Below, one piece after another: positions 16,558 through 25,001 of a DNA stretch of 64,000 nucleotides. The DNA comes from Gemmatimonas phototrophica (GTDB lineage: Bacteria > Gemmatimonadota > Gemmatimonadetes > Gemmatimonadales > Gemmatimonadaceae): positions 121,283 through 185,282 of the forward strand of contig CAMBNV010000006.1 in NCBI GenBank assembly GCA_945869195.1. Reading direction: 5' to 3'. Both the position numbers and the translations under genes were made by a program. How positions within the stretch are numbered: the stretch's first letter is position 1; the number at the start of each line of letters is the position of its first letter. The notes under the pieces were generated by a model, which saw only the letters and a program-made list of their open reading frames with translations, did not search any database and was not told the origin of the DNA.

Positions 16558-16597
16558 GGGGACGACCGGCGACTGGCGTTGGATCAGGCAGTCCCCA

Positions 16598-16603
16598 TAA
16601 CTT
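16598..16603 (+). promoter_or_regulatory. -10 element TAACTT, leaderless type
   Basis: TAACTT ends 6 bases before the GTG at 16610. It supports GTG as the true start of the CNNM-type gene and predicts an mRNA without a leader. Confidence 0.55.
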
Positions 16604-16609
16604 TCATCT

Positions 16610-17917
16610 GTGCTCGCGCCCCTGTTCGCCATCATTGCCCTTTTGGCCCTCAACGCCTTCTTCGTCGCGGTGGAGTTCGCGCTGGTGCGGGCGCGTCGGT
16701 CGCGCCTTGAAGCCATGGTCCGAGCCGGTGACCACTTCGCGCGGTTCGCCGTCACCGCGACCTCCCGTACCAATCTCACACGGGTACTCTCCGCGGGCCA
16801 GCTGGGCATCACACTCGCCTCCCTCGGCCTAGGCTGGGTGGCTGAGGCGTCTCTGGGACAGACCCTCGAGCACTGGTTCGTCGGCCTGCCGCTGCCGCTG
16901 GAGATTCCGGTCCGCGTCGGCATCGCCGCGGCCATCGCCATGACGGTCGTGACCTACCTGCACGTCGTGTTTGGCGAGCTCGCCCCGCGCGCCCTCTCGC
17001 TGAACTATCCCGAATCGTTCGCCAAGTGGCTTGCCCCGCCAATCCTCGCCTTCAGCTGGCTCGTAGGGCCTTTCATCTGGGTCCTCAACGGATCGAGCAA
17101 TCTTCTGCTGCGGCTGGTCGGCCAGAAAGGAGGCACCGAGGAGGAGTCGCCCCACTCCGCCGACGAGTTACGACTGCTCGTCGAACGCGCCTCGGAGGGC
17201 GGACTGCTGCCCGTGGCCGACGCAGAGATCTTGGGCGGCGTTTTCGAGTTCTCAGAAAAGAACGCGTTGGAGGTGATGACCCCGCGCACGGCAATTGTCG
17301 CGATCCCAGCGGGCTCATCGCTCGACGAGGCGGTGCGGATTGTGGAGGACGCCGGGTTCTCGCGCTACCCGGTGTACCACGAGACCATGGACGACATCGT
17401 CGGCATGGTGCATGCGAAGGACCTGCTGCCGGTCCTGGTGCGACGCCCCGCCGACTTTTCGATCGAGGCGATCCTGCGTCCAGTGCACGTCGTCCCTGGC
17501 TCGCGTGAGGTGGAGGAGGTGCTCGCCGATTTCAAACGACGCAAGGAACATCTCGCGATCGTGCTCGACGAATACGGCGGCACCGCGGGTATGGTGACGA
17601 TGGAGGACCTGCTCGAGGAGATCGTGGGCGAGATTCTCGACGAATACGACGAGACGCCGGTGGCGTCGGGGATGGAGAGCGGCACCACCGGCGCCCGCAT
17701 CGTACCGGGAGAAGCGAACATCTCCGAGGTGAATGCGGAGCTGCGATTGTCTATCCCTGAGGATGACTACACGACGGTGGGCGGGTTCGTCTTCGGGCTG
17801 CTCGGGCGACTCCCGGCCGCCGGAGACCGTGTGACGGGCGGTGGCGCGGCCTTCGTCGTACGAGAGATGGACGGTCGGCGGATTCGGACGCTTTCGATCG
17901 AGCCGCTGGTCGGGTGA
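16610..17917 (+). CDS. CNNM/CorC-family protein (DUF21, two CBS domains, CorC/HlyC C-terminus)
   Basis: 435-residue membrane protein of the group once called hemolysins and now linked to Mg2+/Co2+ efflux. A DUF21 membrane domain covers about residues 1-195, two CBS domains about 215-335 (VMTPRTAIVAIPAG and the second ending in MVTMEDLLEEIVGEI), and a CorC_HlyC domain about 350-432 (DDYTTVGGFVFGLLGRLPAAGD). CBS pairs usually bind ATP-Mg. It is divergent from the CDF exporter, which suggests a shared metal-homeostasis theme. Its stop is 14 bases from the convergent pdxA stop. Confidence 0.93.
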   Translation: MLAPLFAIIALLALNAFFVAVEFALVRARRSRLEAMVRAGDHFARFAVTATSRTNLTRVLSAGQLGITLASLGLGWVAEASLGQTLEHWFVGLPLPLEIPVRVGIAAAIAMTVVTYLHVVFGELAPRALSLNYPESFAKWLAPPILAFSWLVGPFIWVLNGSSNLLLRLVGQKGGTEEESPHSADELRLLVERASEGGLLPVADAEILGGVFEFSEKNALEVMTPRTAIVAIPAGSSLDEAVRIVEDAGFSRYPVYHETMDDIVGMVHAKDLLPVLVRRPADFSIEAILRPVHVVPGSREVEEVLADFKRRKEHLAIVLDEYGGTAGMVTMEDLLEEIVGEILDEYDETPVASGMESGTTGARIVPGEANISEVNAELRLSIPEDDYTTVGGFVFGLLGRLPAAGDRVTGGGAAFVVREMDGRRIRTLSIEPLVG

Positions 17918-17931
17918 GCCGACTGAAGAGC

Positions 17932-18867
17932 TCAGGGGTGCGACAGAATCCTGACGGCAGATAATACGGCCGCGACGAGCGACTGCTCGGAGGCCGTTCC
18001 CGACCCGGCGATACCGAGCGCCGTCCCATGATCGGGCGAAGTGCGAACGAATGGCAGCCCCAACGTCACGTTCACGGCGTCCCCAAAGCTGGCCACCTTG
18101 ATGGCGGTCATTCCAATGTCGTGATACGGCGCAATCACGCAATCGAACTCGCCGCGCATCGCCCTGACAAAGACGGTGTCTGCCGGGAATGGCCCGGCGA
18201 TTCCGGCTGCGCGCGCCGCCGGCGCAAGGAGCTCATCGTCCTCGCGCCCGAATCGCCCCTGGTCGCCCGCATGGGGATTGAGGGCGCAGAGTGCCACCCG
18301 CGGCTCGGCGATTCCGAAGGACCGCTGCAGCGCCTCCCGGGTGATCCGGGCCGTCTGCTCGATGAGCTCCCGCGTCAGCGTCGCATGCACATCGCGGAGT
18401 GCGATGTGCGTCGTCGCGAGCACCACGCGTAGCCTCGGGCTGGCGAGCATCATCACGGTCGGGCAGCCGGTGAGCGACGCGAGCATCTCGGTGTGGCCGG
18501 GGAAGTCGTACCCCCCCGCGAAAAGCGCCGCCTTGTCGATTGGTGCCGTAACAATCCCCCGCACGGCGCCGGTCGTCGCCAGCGCCACCGCGCGCGCGAT
18601 CGCTCGTCCGGCAAGCGCGCCAGCCCGCGCATCGCGTCCCCTCCCCTCGAGGGTATCGGCGCTCGAGCCAGTCCCTTCGTTCCACTCGCCGATAATCTCA
18701 TCGACGGGGACTCCGGTCCCCGTTGGTCCAACCACTATCAATCGAACAGCGCCCGCGACCTCAGGGGTCGCGAGCGCCTTGCCAACGATTTCAGGGCCGA
18801 TCCCGCGCGGATCGCCGAGCGTAATCGCGAGGGTGGGCCGTGCCGGCGGTATCGCTGACGTCGTCAG
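17932..18867 (-). CDS. pdxA: 4-hydroxythreonine-4-phosphate dehydrogenase, probable CTG start
   Basis: Vitamin B6 pathway enzyme. The body is clear: TAPIDKAAL, FPGHTEMLA, LNPHAGDQGRFG and PYHDIGMTAIK, with the metal-binding His residues. A standard start search opens only at a TTG (18741), which would remove the essential N-terminal motif. In frame upstream, 42 codons without a stop encode PTLAITLGDPRGIGPEIVGK, the canonical PdxA N-terminus, and contain no ATG, GTG or TTG. The first candidate is CTG at 18867, which overlaps the surA stop as CTGA, exactly like the ATGA/GTGA overlaps used elsewhere here. From CTG the protein has 311 residues, close to the family length. surA-pdxA adjacency is conserved from E. 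coli. Confidence 0.9.
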   Translation of the reverse strand: MTTSAIPPARPTLAITLGDPRGIGPEIVGKALATPEVAGAVRLIVVGPTGTGVPVDEIIGEWNEGTGSSADTLEGRGRDARAGALAGRAIARAVALATTGAVRGIVTAPIDKAALFAGGYDFPGHTEMLASLTGCPTVMMLASPRLRVVLATTHIALRDVHATLTRELIEQTARITREALQRSFGIAEPRVALCALNPHAGDQGRFGREDDELLAPAARAAGIAGPFPADTVFVRAMRGEFDCVIAPYHDIGMTAIKVASFGDAVNVTLGLPFVRTSPDHGTALGIAGSGTASEQSLVAAVLSAVRILSHP

Positions 18868-20204
18868 AGCCTGAGCGAGACGTAGATCTCGCGGCGCAGG
18901 TTGTCGAGCGTGCGGCGGATCGATTTCTCCTCCCGCAGCTGCTTCCGGATGTTCTCCTGGAACTCCTCAAGCGTCACCACGCCCTCGGCCTTGAACCCCA
19001 ACACCTGCACGATCGCCCACTTATTGAGGCCCGTGCGGCGATCAGGTAAGGCGAAGACGCCGGTGAGCCCATTAACCGGCAGGTCCCGCAAGGCAACGCG
19101 GTACTCGGCGGGGAGCGAGTCGCGTGGCACGCCGTCGGGAATCGTACGCTCCTCCTCGACGTCGTGATAACGCTTGACGAGCGTGTCGTACGGTGTCCCG
19201 CCGTTCCAGAGTGCGAGGACCGAGTCGCCGCGGATCCGGGCCTTCGCGACATCAATAGAATCGGCGGCCGGTTTGATCAGAATATGCCGCGCCCGAACCT
19301 CGGCCGCGCGCACCCGGTCGACGCGGATCAGGTGAAAGCCGTACTCCGTTTCGACGAGCGGGCTGATGCGGCCCGGCGCGAGCGCAAACATCCAGCGTTC
19401 GAACTCGGGGACCATGACGCCGCGGCGCGCCCAATCGAGATCGCCGCCCTTTGCCGCGGACCCTTCGTCCATCGAGAACCGGCGGGCGGCGGAATCGAAG
19501 TTCGCCCCTGCCTCGAGCTCGAGCCGGATGGAATCTGCCAAGGCGCGCGCCTGCGCGACATTCTCCGCTCGCGGGGTCAGCTTGACGACGACCTGACGGA
19601 ACGACACGGTCGCCGGACGTGCCGGCATCTCCCGCTGCATTTTCTCAAATGCCGCGGCCACCTCCTGCTCCGTCACGTTAGCCGGCGCGAGCCGTCCCTT
19701 GGCTTTTAAGGAGTCGACCGCGCGGCGTTGTTGCTCGTCGCGAATCGCCGACTCGACGGCCTTTTTGCGATACTCCTCGGGCGTGCCGTATCCCTCCTGC
19801 TGCAGCGCCGTACGGAACTCGGCCTCGGTCTGGAACTGGCCCCGCGCGCGATCGACATCGCGCTCGACCGCTTTCGAGACCTCCGCCTCGGTGACTTCTA
19901 TCTTGTACTCCGTTGCGACCACGACCAGGACTTCCTTGTCGACGATCCGGCCAAGGAACTCGCGCGCGATCCGAATCTGACCGACGCTGTCTGGCGGCAA
20001 CTGCAGGCCACCCGCGCGGGCAAAGTTGATTGCTTCGAGCACCTCGCTGAAGAGAATCGGATGCTTCCCGACCACGCCCACGATCCGATCGACCTCAATT
20101 CCCTTAAACGTGGTTGGGGTCTGCGCACGAGCGGGCACCGCGAACGCGGCGGCCATCGCCGCCGCGAGGGCGGCGCGGCGTAGCGAGAGCGAACGGTCGT
20201 TCAT
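18864..20204 (-). CDS. surA: SurA-like periplasmic peptidyl-prolyl isomerase/chaperone
   Basis: 446 residues with a cleavable signal peptide (to about ARAQ, residue 28), an N-terminal SurA helical domain, and two parvulin domains: the first near 205-305 (VSFRQVVVKLTP ... ETEYGFHLIRVD) and a second, more divergent one near 310-410. Family role: chaperoning outer-membrane proteins in the periplasm. The start shares one base with the stop of the upstream lipoprotein isomerase (TGATG) and the stop overlaps pdxA. The pairing surA-pdxA supports the name. Confidence 0.92.
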   Translation of the reverse strand: MNDRSLSLRRAALAAAMAAAFAVPARAQTPTTFKGIEVDRIVGVVGKHPILFSEVLEAINFARAGGLQLPPDSVGQIRIAREFLGRIVDKEVLVVVATEYKIEVTEAEVSKAVERDVDRARGQFQTEAEFRTALQQEGYGTPEEYRKKAVESAIRDEQQRRAVDSLKAKGRLAPANVTEQEVAAAFEKMQREMPARPATVSFRQVVVKLTPRAENVAQARALADSIRLELEAGANFDSAARRFSMDEGSAAKGGDLDWARRGVMVPEFERWMFALAPGRISPLVETEYGFHLIRVDRVRAAEVRARHILIKPAADSIDVAKARIRGDSVLALWNGGTPYDTLVKRYHDVEEERTIPDGVPRDSLPAEYRVALRDLPVNGLTGVFALPDRRTGLNKWAIVQVLGFKAEGVVTLEEFQENIRKQLREEKSIRRTLDNLRREIYVSLRL

Positions 20205-21664
20205 CAGGGCGCCGGCGGCGCCGGCGGCGCCATCGGCGCGCCCATCGGCACCGCCGACGGCGGCTGCGTGGCGGCCCGCGCGGAGTCAGCGGCGGTACGA
20301 ATCTTCGTCACGGCGGCCAGCGCGCGGTCGATACCGGCCGGCACGACGCGACTCTCGAACTTCTTCCGCAAGACCAGCGCGATCTGTTCGGCCACGTCCA
20401 CATACTCGCGCTGATTTTTCACGAGTGCCGACATGTACTCCTCGACGCGCGCTGCGGCGAGACGCTCACGTGCCCCCTGGTCGGCGGCCGAGTCGGCGAG
20501 CTGCTGCGGCGAGACACCCAACGCCGCCATCGTCTCGGCGACGCGGCTGCGGAAGGCACTGCGCAGGTCGCGCAGTTCAATGCTGTCGAGGGTGATCCCC
20601 GCGGAGTCGGCCGAGCGAAGCAGCAGCTCGTTGCGCATCACATTCTGTACGAACATCGGGATCATGGAGTCCGGTGCCTGCGCCACCTGCGCCCGCATCC
20701 GGGACTGCGGCGGGAAGGCCGCCATCCACATACTCATTCGGGCGGCAGTCATATTGCCGTTGCGAGCCGTGGCGATCACCGTCCGGTCGTCGCGATACGA
20801 CTCGACGTCTTCGGCGATCGCTTTCACAAGCTTGGGCGCGCTCGAGCGCACCTCCACATGGGCCGCCTTTTCGAGGCCCGCAAAGTAGGTACTCTCGGCG
20901 GCCTGCGCGGCGATCTGCTGGTAGGCGGCCGGGAACTGGGCGGCGATCTCGGTCCAGGTGTGGCGGCGGATGATGTGGTAGCCAAACTGCGTCTCGACGA
21001 CGCCGGTCACTGCACCCGGCGCCACGGAGAGGATCCCCGTGTCAAACTCAGGCACCATCTGCCCAGGGGGGAAAACCCCGTAGTCACCGCCATTCTCCTT
21101 CGACCCCGGGTCCTGTGTCTTCACCTTGGCCACTGCCGCGAACCGTTCCAACGTCGCTCCGGCGAGGCTCAGCGCAATCTTCTCGGCCTCGGCACGGGTC
21201 GCGGCATCCTTCGCGGGGTCGAGCCCGTCCGGCTGCTTGCTCAGCAGAATGTGCGACGCCGCAAGGAGCGCGCCGTCCTGGTAGGCCTTCTCGAACGAGG
21301 TCGGGCTACCCTGCTCCCAGCTCTTCGCGACAATCTCGTAATACTTGCGCGACTTGAGCTGCGCGACCATCGACCACATCCCCTCGTCGGCGAGCTCGTC
21401 CGTGGCGAGCGAATCACCCCTCGCCCCCGCATAGCCGAGGAGCTGATAGTTCACCCAGAGCTGAGCCACGGTGCGGATGGCGTCCGCCTGAAGCGGGACC
21501 TCGGTGGGGCCGAGCAGCTCGGCAACGCGCGCCACGGTCAGCTCCTGAGAGCCTGCGCGTGCGACGGTGTCGACGTGGGCGGTCATCGCTTCTCTGAACC
21601 CCGCGCAGGCGGTGATTCCGAGGGCGAGGATGAGCGACGCGAAGAGGAGTCGGATACGGGTCAT
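20204..21664 (-). CDS. parvulin-domain lipoprotein (PrsA/PpiD-like isomerase)
   Basis: 486 residues. The start at 21664 gives MTRIRLLFASLILALGITAC, a lipoprotein signal with the lipid-bearing Cys20; longer readings run into mfd. A parvulin domain lies around residues 130-245 (ASHILLSKQ ... ETQFGYHIIRRH), with a long helical part after it and a Pro/Ala-rich end. Probably anchored to a membrane facing the periplasm, folding exported proteins together with the SurA encoded directly downstream. No Shine-Dalgarno; 25 bases separate it from the mfd stop. Confidence 0.9.
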   Translation of the reverse strand: MTRIRLLFASLILALGITACAGFREAMTAHVDTVARAGSQELTVARVAELLGPTEVPLQADAIRTVAQLWVNYQLLGYAGARGDSLATDELADEGMWSMVAQLKSRKYYEIVAKSWEQGSPTSFEKAYQDGALLAASHILLSKQPDGLDPAKDAATRAEAEKIALSLAGATLERFAAVAKVKTQDPGSKENGGDYGVFPPGQMVPEFDTGILSVAPGAVTGVVETQFGYHIIRRHTWTEIAAQFPAAYQQIAAQAAESTYFAGLEKAAHVEVRSSAPKLVKAIAEDVESYRDDRTVIATARNGNMTAARMSMWMAAFPPQSRMRAQVAQAPDSMIPMFVQNVMRNELLLRSADSAGITLDSIELRDLRSAFRSRVAETMAALGVSPQQLADSAADQGARERLAAARVEEYMSALVKNQREYVDVAEQIALVLRKKFESRVVPAGIDRALAAVTKIRTAADSARAATQPPSAVPMGAPMAPPAPPAP

Positions 21665-21689
21665 GAGTCGGAGAGGGGGAGAGGTCGGT

Positions 21690-24600
21690 CTACCGTGAAT
21701 CTGGCGAAATGGTACGGAGCGCCCGGATGAGGCCATCCAGGAGCGTGGCGCCCCCGAGGCGCGTGAGCTTGAGCGACAGGGGCTGAACTCGACGCACGTC
21801 GACTTGGAACTGAACGTCTCGAAAGGCGGCGGCGAGTGGCTTAAGACGCGGGACCGCGTCGGGCCGGAAGTTAACACGGGCTTCGTTCCCATGCACTAGG
21901 ATCCCCTCCGCCCCCAGTGGGGCGCCCAGGAGTCGGAGGCGGGCCACGGCGAGGTACGCCTCGGCCGGCGCCGGCAACGGACCGAACCGGTCGCGGACCT
22001 CATCCTTGAGTTCGTCGACCTGATCGACCAGGGTCGCCGCGCCGAGCCGGCGGTAGAGGTCGAGCTTCACCTCAGGCGAGGCGATGTAATCGTCCGGCAG
22101 ATAGGACGGAACGTCGAGGGTCACGTCGGTGGGGGGCGGCGGCGCCGCCGCATCGCCGCGCATCATGCGAGTGACGGTCTCGTCGAGCAGCCGCAGGTAC
22201 AGGTCGAACCCCACCGCATGGACGAAGCCGGACTGCTCCGGGCCGAGGAGATTTCCCGCGCCGCGCAGTTCCATGTCCTTGAGCGCGATACGGTAACCGG
22301 CCCCGAGCTCGGTATGATGCTCGAGCACGCGCAGTCGGCGCTCGGCGTCTTCGTCGGTCTGCTCGGGGACGATGAGGTAACAGTAGGCGCGACGGTGCGA
22401 ACGGCCGACGCGGCCGCGGAGCTGATAGAGCTGTGCGAGGCCGAGCCGGTCGGCGCGATTCACGAACATCGTGTTCGCGTTGGGCACGTCGATGCCGCTC
22501 TCCACGATCAACGTCGAGACCAGCACGTCGATCTCGCCGGTGACAAACTGGCGCATCACGGTTTCGAGCTCGCGCTCCTTCATCTGCCCGTGCCCGACGC
22601 CGACGCGGGCACGTGGCACCACGCGCTGGATATGATCAGCGACCGCCAGGATCGTCTCGATCCGGTTGTGCACGAAGAAGACCTGACCGCCTCGATCAAG
22701 TTCGCGTGCGATCCCCTCCTCGATGAGTCCGTCGTCCCACTGCTCAAGGAAAGTGAGCACCGGCGAGCGATCGCGCGGCGGCGTCTGCATGAGCGTCATG
22801 TCGCGCAGGCCCGCCAGCGACTGGTGGAGCGTACGGGGGATCGGCGTTGCGGTGAGCGTGAGCACGTCAGTCTCGAGCTTCATCTGCTTGAGCCGCTCTT
22901 TGTGTTTCACGCCGAAGCGATGCTCTTCATCGACCACGATCAGGCCGAGCGCACTGAACTTGACGTCGGGACTCAGCAGCCGATGGGTGCCGATCACGAG
23001 GTCGATCTTGCCGCGTGCGAGTTCGCTGAGCGACTCCCGCTGGTCCTTGGCCGTCTGGAATCGGCTCATCACCGCGATCCGCACCGGAAAGTCGGCGAAG
23101 CGCTCGCCAAAGGTTCGCGCGTGCTGTTCGGCGAGCACTGTCGTCGGCACGAGCACCGCGACCTGGCGACCACTCTGGATCGCCTTGAACGCGGCGCGCA
23201 CCGCGATCTCGGTCTTGCCGTAGCCCACATCGCCGACGAGGAGGCGGTCCATCGGCTTCGCGCCCTCCATGTCCTGCTTGACGTCGTCCGTCGCCTTCCG
23301 CTGGTCCGGGGTGTCCTCGAACAGGAACGAACTCTCGAGCTGCTTCTGCCACGGTCCGTCGGGAGAGTGCGCGGTACGGCTCGCGATCTTACGTCGGGCA
23401 TACAGGTCGAGAAGCTCGACGGTCATTTCCTGAATTGCCGAGCGAGTGCGCTCCTTTTGTGCCGTCCACTTTTTTCCACCCAACTTGTGCAGTTTGGGCG
23501 GAGGGAGATCGTCGTTGACATCACCGGCTGCCCGGTAGCGCTCGACCTGATCAAGGCGATAGAGCGGGACGTTGAGCCGATCCCCTCCCTCGTACTCGAT
23601 GATCGCGACCTCAAGCGTTGTCTCGCCGTGGAAGACCGTGGACAGGCCGCGGTAGATGCCCACGCCATGATCGAGATGCACGACGAAGTCACCCGGCTTG
23701 AGCGCGGTGACCTGCTCGAGTGCGGTCCGCGTCGTGTACTTGCGACTGCGGCGAACGCGACGTTCGCGCCGAAAGATCTCATGATCGGTCAGTACGCGCA
23801 GTCCGTTGGGCGTGCCGCGCGGCGGGATGACGAACCCACCGGCGAGGACGCCGATCACGAGCGCGGCCGGCGAGCGGCCCTCCTTGCGCGCGTCGAGCAG
23901 CTCCTCGAGGCGCTCGGCCTGCCCTGCGTTGTCGCAGAGGATAATCGTCGGCGTGCCGTCGTGGACCAGCGCGGAGAGGCGCGCGATGTCGCGCTCCACC
24001 GGCTCAGGTACACGCAACGGGAATGAAATCACCTCATGGACACGGGAGCTGTCCGCGCCCAACCCAATCACCTCAAGCGCGGGGAACGCGCTAATCGCCC
24101 TGAACGTGTCGTGCGGCGACTGCAACAACTCGTCCCGTGAGGGCGCGGCCTCACCGCGGCGGCGCGCCAGCAGCAGGTGATGCTCGGCCTCGTCCCAGGT
24201 CCGCTGCAGCTCCGGCTTGAGCGCGACGCCCGAGGGGACCACCACGAGCGAGCCGGACGGCCAGAGCTCGGCCAGCGAGACTCGCTCATACCGATCCTCC
24301 GCGGCCTCCCCCGTCACCTCGACCGGCAGAATCAACACCGACTCCGCCGAGGCCAACATGCGCTGCGTCGACACGTCGAAGCGGCGGATCTCCTCGAGCC
24401 GATCGCCCCAGAACTCGAGGCGCACGGGCTCACTCATGCCAAATCCGTATACGTCGAGAATGCCGCCGCGCACACTGTACTCGGCGACGTCCTCCACGAG
24501 CGTCACCCTGGCGAAACCGACGGCGTCGAGATGCGACGTGAGATCGTCGAGGCGGTGCACGTCGCCGCGGCGCAGCTCGAGTCGTGCGTCCGCGAGCGCG

Positions 24601-25001
24601 CGCGGCAGGCGCGTGCGCTCCTGCACTGCGCGCGCCGTCGTGATGAGCACCCGTACCGCGCCGCGCGCGAGGCGCTCGAGCGTCTCGACGCGTTCCCCCG
24701 CGATTTCCGCGTGCGGCTCCACCTCGCCAAACCCCTCGCGCGGCGGGTAGAGCGCGACCCCGTCGTCGCCGAAGACCGACACGAGGTCCGCAAGCCAACG
24801 CTCTGCTTCGGGTAACTGATCGGCCACGATAACGAAGAGTCGGTTCGGCTCGCGCTCGGCTAGCGCCGCGAGCAGCACGGCGTCAGACGACCCCGCCAGA
24901 CCCGTCACGCCAATCCGGCCACCCTGCGCCGGCAGGGCGCGCACGAGGCTGGTGTATGCGTTGAGCGCCGACAGCCTCTCGATCAGGACCGGCAGCGCCA
25001 T
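21690..25001 (-). CDS. mfd: transcription-repair coupling factor
   Basis: Removes RNA polymerase stalled at DNA damage and recruits the UvrABC excision system. 1103 residues with the full architecture: N-terminal UvrB-like domain, RNA polymerase interaction (CarD-like) domain with GDFVVHLDHGVGIYRGL, RecG-like helicase core with Walker A GDVGYGKTEIA and DEEHRFGVKH, and the C-terminal TRCF domain. The ATG overlaps the stop of the BatA-like gene (TAATG). uvrA, its partner pathway, is elsewhere in this window. Confidence 0.97.
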   Translation of the reverse strand: MALPVLIERLSALNAYTSLVRALPAQGGRIGVTGLAGSSDAVLLAALAEREPNRLFVIVADQLPEAERWLADLVSVFGDDGVALYPPREGFGEVEPHAEIAGERVETLERLARGAVRVLITTARAVQERTRLPRALADARLELRRGDVHRLDDLTSHLDAVGFARVTLVEDVAEYSVRGGILDVYGFGMSEPVRLEFWGDRLEEIRRFDVSTQRMLASAESVLILPVEVTGEAAEDRYERVSLAELWPSGSLVVVPSGVALKPELQRTWDEAEHHLLLARRRGEAAPSRDELLQSPHDTFRAISAFPALEVIGLGADSSRVHEVISFPLRVPEPVERDIARLSALVHDGTPTIILCDNAGQAERLEELLDARKEGRSPAALVIGVLAGGFVIPPRGTPNGLRVLTDHEIFRRERRVRRSRKYTTRTALEQVTALKPGDFVVHLDHGVGIYRGLSTVFHGETTLEVAIIEYEGGDRLNVPLYRLDQVERYRAAGDVNDDLPPPKLHKLGGKKWTAQKERTRSAIQEMTVELLDLYARRKIASRTAHSPDGPWQKQLESSFLFEDTPDQRKATDDVKQDMEGAKPMDRLLVGDVGYGKTEIAVRAAFKAIQSGRQVAVLVPTTVLAEQHARTFGERFADFPVRIAVMSRFQTAKDQRESLSELARGKIDLVIGTHRLLSPDVKFSALGLIVVDEEHRFGVKHKERLKQMKLETDVLTLTATPIPRTLHQSLAGLRDMTLMQTPPRDRSPVLTFLEQWDDGLIEEGIARELDRGGQVFFVHNRIETILAVADHIQRVVPRARVGVGHGQMKERELETVMRQFVTGEIDVLVSTLIVESGIDVPNANTMFVNRADRLGLAQLYQLRGRVGRSHRRAYCYLIVPEQTDEDAERRLRVLEHHTELGAGYRIALKDMELRGAGNLLGPEQSGFVHAVGFDLYLRLLDETVTRMMRGDAAAPPPPTDVTLDVPSYLPDDYIASPEVKLDLYRRLGAATLVDQVDELKDEVRDRFGPLPAPAEAYLAVARLRLLGAPLGAEGILVHGNEARVNFRPDAVPRLKPLAAAFRDVQFQVDVRRVQPLSLKLTRLGGATLLDGLIRALRTISPDSR

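Noticed and set aside
16558..16941. Long N-terminus of the CDF exporter
   Set aside because: It is antisense to the CNNM gene's coding region and not family-like; the GTG at 16557 gives a normal CDF start.
20114..21730. Plus-strand open frame of about 538 codons opposite the two isomerase genes
   Set aside because: Arg/His-rich translation without domains, antisense to two clear genes.
22218..24026. Large plus-strand open frame of about 600 codons inside mfd
   Set aside because: It is antisense to the well-conserved mfd gene; long open frames on the opposite strand are expected at this GC content.
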